Shown in pieces: positions 60,493 through 64,000 of a stretch of DNA of 64,000 nt. The notes below the pieces were generated by a model. The model was not told the DNA's origin. It ran no database searches and worked only from the letters and a program-made list of their open reading frames with translations. The first letter of the stretch is position 1; each line of letters starts with the position of its first letter. Origin of the DNA: Kaistella chaponensis (GTDB taxonomy: Bacteria; Bacteroidota; Bacteroidia; Flavobacteriales; Weeksellaceae). The stretch covers positions 1 through 64,000 of the forward strand of contig NZ_FTOI01000011.1 of assembly GCF_900156725.1 (NCBI RefSeq), in the 5' to 3' direction. Made by a program: the position numbers and the translations under genes.

Positions 60493-62181
60493 TTACTTTA
60501 AGTCTGCGGTAGAATTTTTGCGAAGTTTACTGTTTTTGAATCCGTAGGAGAAATAAATAACCAATCCGATTGCAAACCAAACTAAGAACCAAAACCAGTT
60601 GTTGTGGCTCATTCCCGTAAGAAGATACAGGCACGAACTTAAACCCATTAACGGAATTAAAGAAAGGTTTTTTACAAAAGCTAAAACACAAAGTCCTAGA
60701 TTAATCACAATAAAAAAGAACATCGAAATACGGAATTCGCCTGCAGTTTCATGATCCCAATTCATCAAGGTGTGAAAAAACTCAGGTTGCCACCAGTAAA
60801 AGAATAGAAGTCCGCCCAAGAAAATAACGGGAAAAATAATTTTGGCATTGATGTATGGCAAATGAAATCTGCCTTTCAGTTTTTCTTTCGATGGAAGCAA
60901 GAGCACACCACCACAAACCAAGACAAACGCGAAAATAGTTCCGATGCTTGTAAAATCTAAAATAAATGATTTATCGGTGAACAAAATTGGTACACCGACC
61001 ACGATTCCTGTGAGAATTGTCGCGAATGCGGGAGTTTTATGTTTGGGATGAATTTCCATGAATTTCTTTGGCATCAAACCATCGCGGCTCATCGCATACC
61101 AAATTCTCGGTTGTCCCATTTGGAAGACAAGTAAAACCGTTGTAATGGCAATAATAGCACCCAATGAAACAACCAATTCCATCCAGGCAATATTGGCATT
61201 AGACTTTTCAAAGATAAAAGCAAGCGGATCACCAATTCCTTCGAATTTTCTGTAATCGACCATTCCAGTTAGAACCAAGGTCAAAATAATGTAAATTATT
61301 GTACATAAAACGAGGGAAATAATCATTCCACGCGGAAGATTTTTCTGAGGATTTTTAGTTTCTTCAGAGAGTACACTTAATGCATCAAAACCAATATAGG
61401 CAAAGAAAACGCCAGAAACAGCACTCATCACACCTGCAAAACCATTCGGCATGAAAGAGGGAGTGTGCGTAACCGTACTTACAGGAAACCAGTTGTCGGT
61501 ATTGATAAATGCAATTCCCATCGCAATCACCATTAAAATGATAAACAGTTTTAAAATAACAAAAAGATTATTTAAATTCTTTGATTCTTTAATCCCAACA
61601 TAAACCAACCAAGTTATTAAACCATTAATAACCAAAGCAGGAATATCTAAAATGATTTTTAAATTTCCCACAAGTGGAGCAGTTTTCCAAGCATTAATTA
61701 ATTCTAAATTTTGAGAACCACCAAAGAAAGCTTTTTTCGCTTCAGGATAACTGCAGGTTAGAAACTCGGGAATATGTACCCCAATTCGACCCATAAAGCT
61801 TGTAAAATAGTCGCTCCAGGAAAATGCAACATATATATTTCCGAAGGAGTATTCCATAATTAAAGCCCAACCAATAATCCAGGCAATCAATTCACCAAAA
61901 CTTGCATAGGCATACGTATATGCGGAACCAGCGGTTGGAATTCTACTTGCAAATTCTGCATAACATAATGCGGTAAAACCACATGCAACACCACAAATTA
62001 CGTATAAAACAATTACACCAGGACCACCCCGAAAAACGGCTTCACCGAGACTGCTAAAACTTCCTGCACCAATGATTGCGGCAATACCAAAAAATACGAT
62101 ATCCCAAACGCCTAAAACACGTAATAAACCGGAAGGATGATCATCTGCACTGTAGTTTTTTCTTCTGAAAAGCTGATTCAT
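60493..62181 (-). CDS. APC family amino acid permease
   Basis: 562 residues, 12-14 membrane helices. Helix 1 has the APC pattern GVWDIVFFGIAAIIGAGSFS; also SGVFFAYIGFDALSVLSEETKNPQKNLPRG, typical of cationic amino acid transporters. Inner membrane uptake or exchange of amino acids. Substrate not predictable in detail. First gene of a two-gene operon with DUF962. Confidence 0.93.
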   Translation of the reverse strand: MNQLFRRKNYSADDHPSGLLRVLGVWDIVFFGIAAIIGAGSFSSLGEAVFRGGPGVIVLYVICGVACGFTALCYAEFASRIPTAGSAYTYAYASFGELIAWIIGWALIMEYSFGNIYVAFSWSDYFTSFMGRIGVHIPEFLTCSYPEAKKAFFGGSQNLELINAWKTAPLVGNLKIILDIPALVINGLITWLVYVGIKESKNLNNLFVILKLFIILMVIAMGIAFINTDNWFPVSTVTHTPSFMPNGFAGVMSAVSGVFFAYIGFDALSVLSEETKNPQKNLPRGMIISLVLCTIIYIILTLVLTGMVDYRKFEGIGDPLAFIFEKSNANIAWMELVVSLGAIIAITTVLLVFQMGQPRIWYAMSRDGLMPKKFMEIHPKHKTPAFATILTGIVVGVPILFTDKSFILDFTSIGTIFAFVLVCGGVLLLPSKEKLKGRFHLPYINAKIIFPVIFLGGLLFFYWWQPEFFHTLMNWDHETAGEFRISMFFFIVINLGLCVLAFVKNLSLIPLMGLSSCLYLLTGMSHNNWFWFLVWFAIGLVIYFSYGFKNSKLRKNSTADLK

Positions 62182-62308
62182 ATAGGGAAGTTATTTACAC
62201 AAATGTAAAATAAAATTTCAGAAAATTGTTTTTTTTAAATTTTAAATACTAAAACAGGTGAAAAATGGGTTATAAATAATGGCTTAAATTTGTTAAAATT
62301 TTTAGGGG

Positions 62309-64000
62309 ATGAGGAATTTCTATGTGTTACTTTTTCTTTTTACTTTTCTGTTGGGTAATTCGCAAACAGTAAATCTTTTCAATCCGGCAGATAACATTTC
62401 TTATCCTGCACAGCTTTACTTTTGTAGCGGTGAAACATTTAATTTAAAAGTAGATGCAGTCGCCACTTCGACAGGTGATTATGCAATGACCAAAGATTTA
62501 CCATCGAATTTTCCGCTTACTGCAGGTGGAACAGCAATTAGTTTTCCCGCCACAGGAACAGATAAATTCAGCACGGCTTTTCCCATCGGTTTTAATTTCA
62601 GTTTTTATGGAAAAAATTATTCCAAAGTAGTTGCGGGAAGCAATGGAAGATTGGTTTTTACCAATGATGCAGAGCTTGATAATTTGAAAGATATCACTAC
62701 TTACAAAGACCGAACTTTCAGCGGAATCACGGGATATAATTCCTATTCTGCACTGCCTTCCAAAGATTACAACAAGGTTTTTAAAAATAATCCAACGCAG
62801 GAACTCAATTTGGCTCAAATCTTTTTTGGTTATACCGATTTAATTCCGAAATCCTCACAAGGTAGTGTTACTTATTTATACAAAAACATTATTGTAGGAG
62901 GGGTTAATGCACTTTTGGTTTCTTACCAGAATCAGATCCGAAGCAATGGAGTAGGTGGATTTTCGAGTGTTACTTACAACAGTAGTATTTTGCTCCTAGA
63001 AAATGGCAAAATTATTATTTACGTCAATAACAAACTAGAAGATACCTACAATGCGATTTTAGGAATTCAAAATGATGATGCTTCTAAATTTAAAGTTCCG
63101 GTACATAGCAATGCCGCGTACAATTATAACAACGGACCCTGGAAAACAGAAGGTGTTGCATGGGTTTTTTCTCCAAATCAAAATTTAACGCCGCAATTTA
63201 AATGGTTTCAAAATTCAACTTTATTAGGTGAAACATCAAATTCTTTATCTGCATTTGCACCCAATGATGGCGATATTTTAAAGGTGGAAGTAACCTATCA
63301 TGATCCAAGTGGCGCGCAAATCGGAAATGCAGTTTCTGATCAAGTAACGTTCAAAAAAATTGCGAAACCTGTTATTACGACGAGTGGTGGAAGTGGCTGC
63401 GTAAGTGGCGTTACAATGACGGTTGCCAATGATCCTGATCTAAATTTCAAATGGTTTCGCGTAGGAAATCCCACTGTTCTCGGTACCGCAAATTCTTACT
63501 ACGCTACCCAAACGGGAAATTATTTGGTGCAAACTTCCCGAAAAACGGCGCCTGTTTGTTCTGTAGATTCTGATCCTTTCGCGGTTAATTTAAATTCTAC
63601 AATTCCCCCATTTAATGCAAACAATATCACACTCAACTATTGTGATCAAATGGGAGCACCTTCAAAGATTATTAATTTGTACACCTATTATCCGCAAGGT
63701 TCCAATTATACGCTGAATTTCATGGATGGAGCAACTCTTATTCCTGATCCTGCGAATTTCGTCATGTCCTCAAATTCAGTAAAAACATTGACCGTAAATG
63801 CGAATGATCCCACATCTGGATGTTCCATCAACCAAAATTTTACGATCCGTTTTGATTCCGTTCCCACTGCAATTAATAATTTGGCCAAAAAATATTGTTT
63901 TGGAGAAACGTCTGTAGATATTTCTAAATATCTAACCGATCTTGCAGGTGCCAATTTTGCGATTTTTGATTATCAATATTCGGTAGATGGAATCAATTTC
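62309..64000 (+). CDS. large secreted surface protein, 5' part (runs off the window)
   Basis: Open from the ATG at 62309 to the window end, 564 codons without stop. A signal peptide (MRNFYVLLFLFTFLLGNSQ) is followed by a beta-rich domain (about 60-290, FPIGFNFSFYGKNYSKVVAG, SNGRLVFTN) and then Ig/PKD-like repeats with one or two Cys each (GGSGCVSGVTMTV, LNYCDQMGAPSKI, KKYCFGETSVDIS). This layout is that of flavobacterial type IX-secreted adhesins of the gliding-motility type, whose sorting domain would lie at the unseen C-terminus. A TAAATTTG box at 62285-62292 may be its promoter. Confidence 0.88.
   Translation, partial: MRNFYVLLFLFTFLLGNSQTVNLFNPADNISYPAQLYFCSGETFNLKVDAVATSTGDYAMTKDLPSNFPLTAGGTAISFPATGTDKFSTAFPIGFNFSFYGKNYSKVVAGSNGRLVFTNDAELDNLKDITTYKDRTFSGITGYNSYSALPSKDYNKVFKNNPTQELNLAQIFFGYTDLIPKSSQGSVTYLYKNIIVGGVNALLVSYQNQIRSNGVGGFSSVTYNSSILLLENGKIIIYVNNKLEDTYNAILGIQNDDASKFKVPVHSNAAYNYNNGPWKTEGVAWVFSPNQNLTPQFKWFQNSTLLGETSNSLSAFAPNDGDILKVEVTYHDPSGAQIGNAVSDQVTFKKIAKPVITTSGGSGCVSGVTMTVANDPDLNFKWFRVGNPTVLGTANSYYATQTGNYLVQTSRKTAPVCSVDSDPFAVNLNSTIPPFNANNITLNYCDQMGAPSKIINLYTYYPQGSNYTLNFMDGATLIPDPANFVMSSNSVKTLTVNANDPTSGCSINQNFTIRFDSVPTAINNLAKKYCFGETSVDISKYLTDLAGANFAIFDYQYSVDGINF

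Overview
The window is AT-rich bacterial DNA that reads as Bacteroidota, order Flavobacteriales, most likely a Chryseobacterium/Kaistella-type member of the Weeksellaceae. The evidence is the TTG-N19-TAnnTTTG promoter form (for example 471-500 and 47402-47431), a GldI-type lipoprotein, the start of a large repeat-rich secreted protein at the right end, flavobacterial families such as DUF4294, and intergenic repeats of a kind I recall from Chryseobacterium. I see no rRNA, tRNA, CRISPR array, transposase or phage gene.

Layout. 1-5420: a small Cys/Lys-rich secreted protein, then a TetR-controlled tripartite efflux operon (TetR, TolC-type, HlyD-type, DHA2 MFS pump) with a clear inverted repeat on the promoter. 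5466-10614: a four-gene minus-strand operon of caspase-like peptidase, subtilase, membrane-anchored lipoprotein-like protein and patatin phospholipase with two membrane helices. 10815-14973: a 5'-truncated YitT gene, rlmF, corA, fabH and a small lipoprotein. 15191-22661: ppdK and a full cyanophycin module (cphA divergent from cphB and an isoaspartyl peptidase). 22817-28845: dnaX with an A11 slippery tract, DAHP synthase/chorismate mutase, Fic, rsgA, ndk, rpe. 28893-38682: M42 peptidase, DUF4294, S1/P1 nuclease, NUDIX, mnmD, ilvE, gldI, a cyclophilin-FKBP lipoprotein, a K+ channel with a zinc ribbon, a Nif3-like protein and a coiled-coil protein whose zinc-ribbon cysteines are gone. 39047-47397: monomeric icd, tpx, a run of SRPBCC/DUF1801/VOC genes, an ECF sigma factor with small membrane proteins, repeats, a DnaJ-type membrane protein and an unlisted 50-residue Cys-rich gene. 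47532-53404: gcvP, an unknown membrane coiled-coil protein, a repeat-rich gap with a gene remnant, dgt. 53405-58044: a second protease operon, a trypsin-subtilisin fusion followed by an M19-dipeptidase-like protein. 58439-64000: SPFH protein, lipoprotein, DUF962, APC permease and the open 5' end of a large secreted protein.

How it fits together. Most of the window is housekeeping. The part that stands out is the pair of protease operons 43 kb apart. Their subtilases share a prodomain-like motif and several catalytic-domain blocks, and neither has a signal peptide. Together they combine caspase, trypsin, subtilisin, patatin and metallopeptidase-like folds with a membrane protein. That is the composition of an intracellular proteolytic cascade with a membrane-attacking effector, as known from bacterial conflict or cell-suicide systems. 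This role is inference and has not been shown.

Second in interest are the dnaX slippage site, a conserved AAAAAGGGTGNTTTAAC motif seen three times upstream of promoter-like sequences, a candidate small RNA at 35755-35912, and the cyanophycin module with a perfect 20-bp palindrome in its divergent promoter region.
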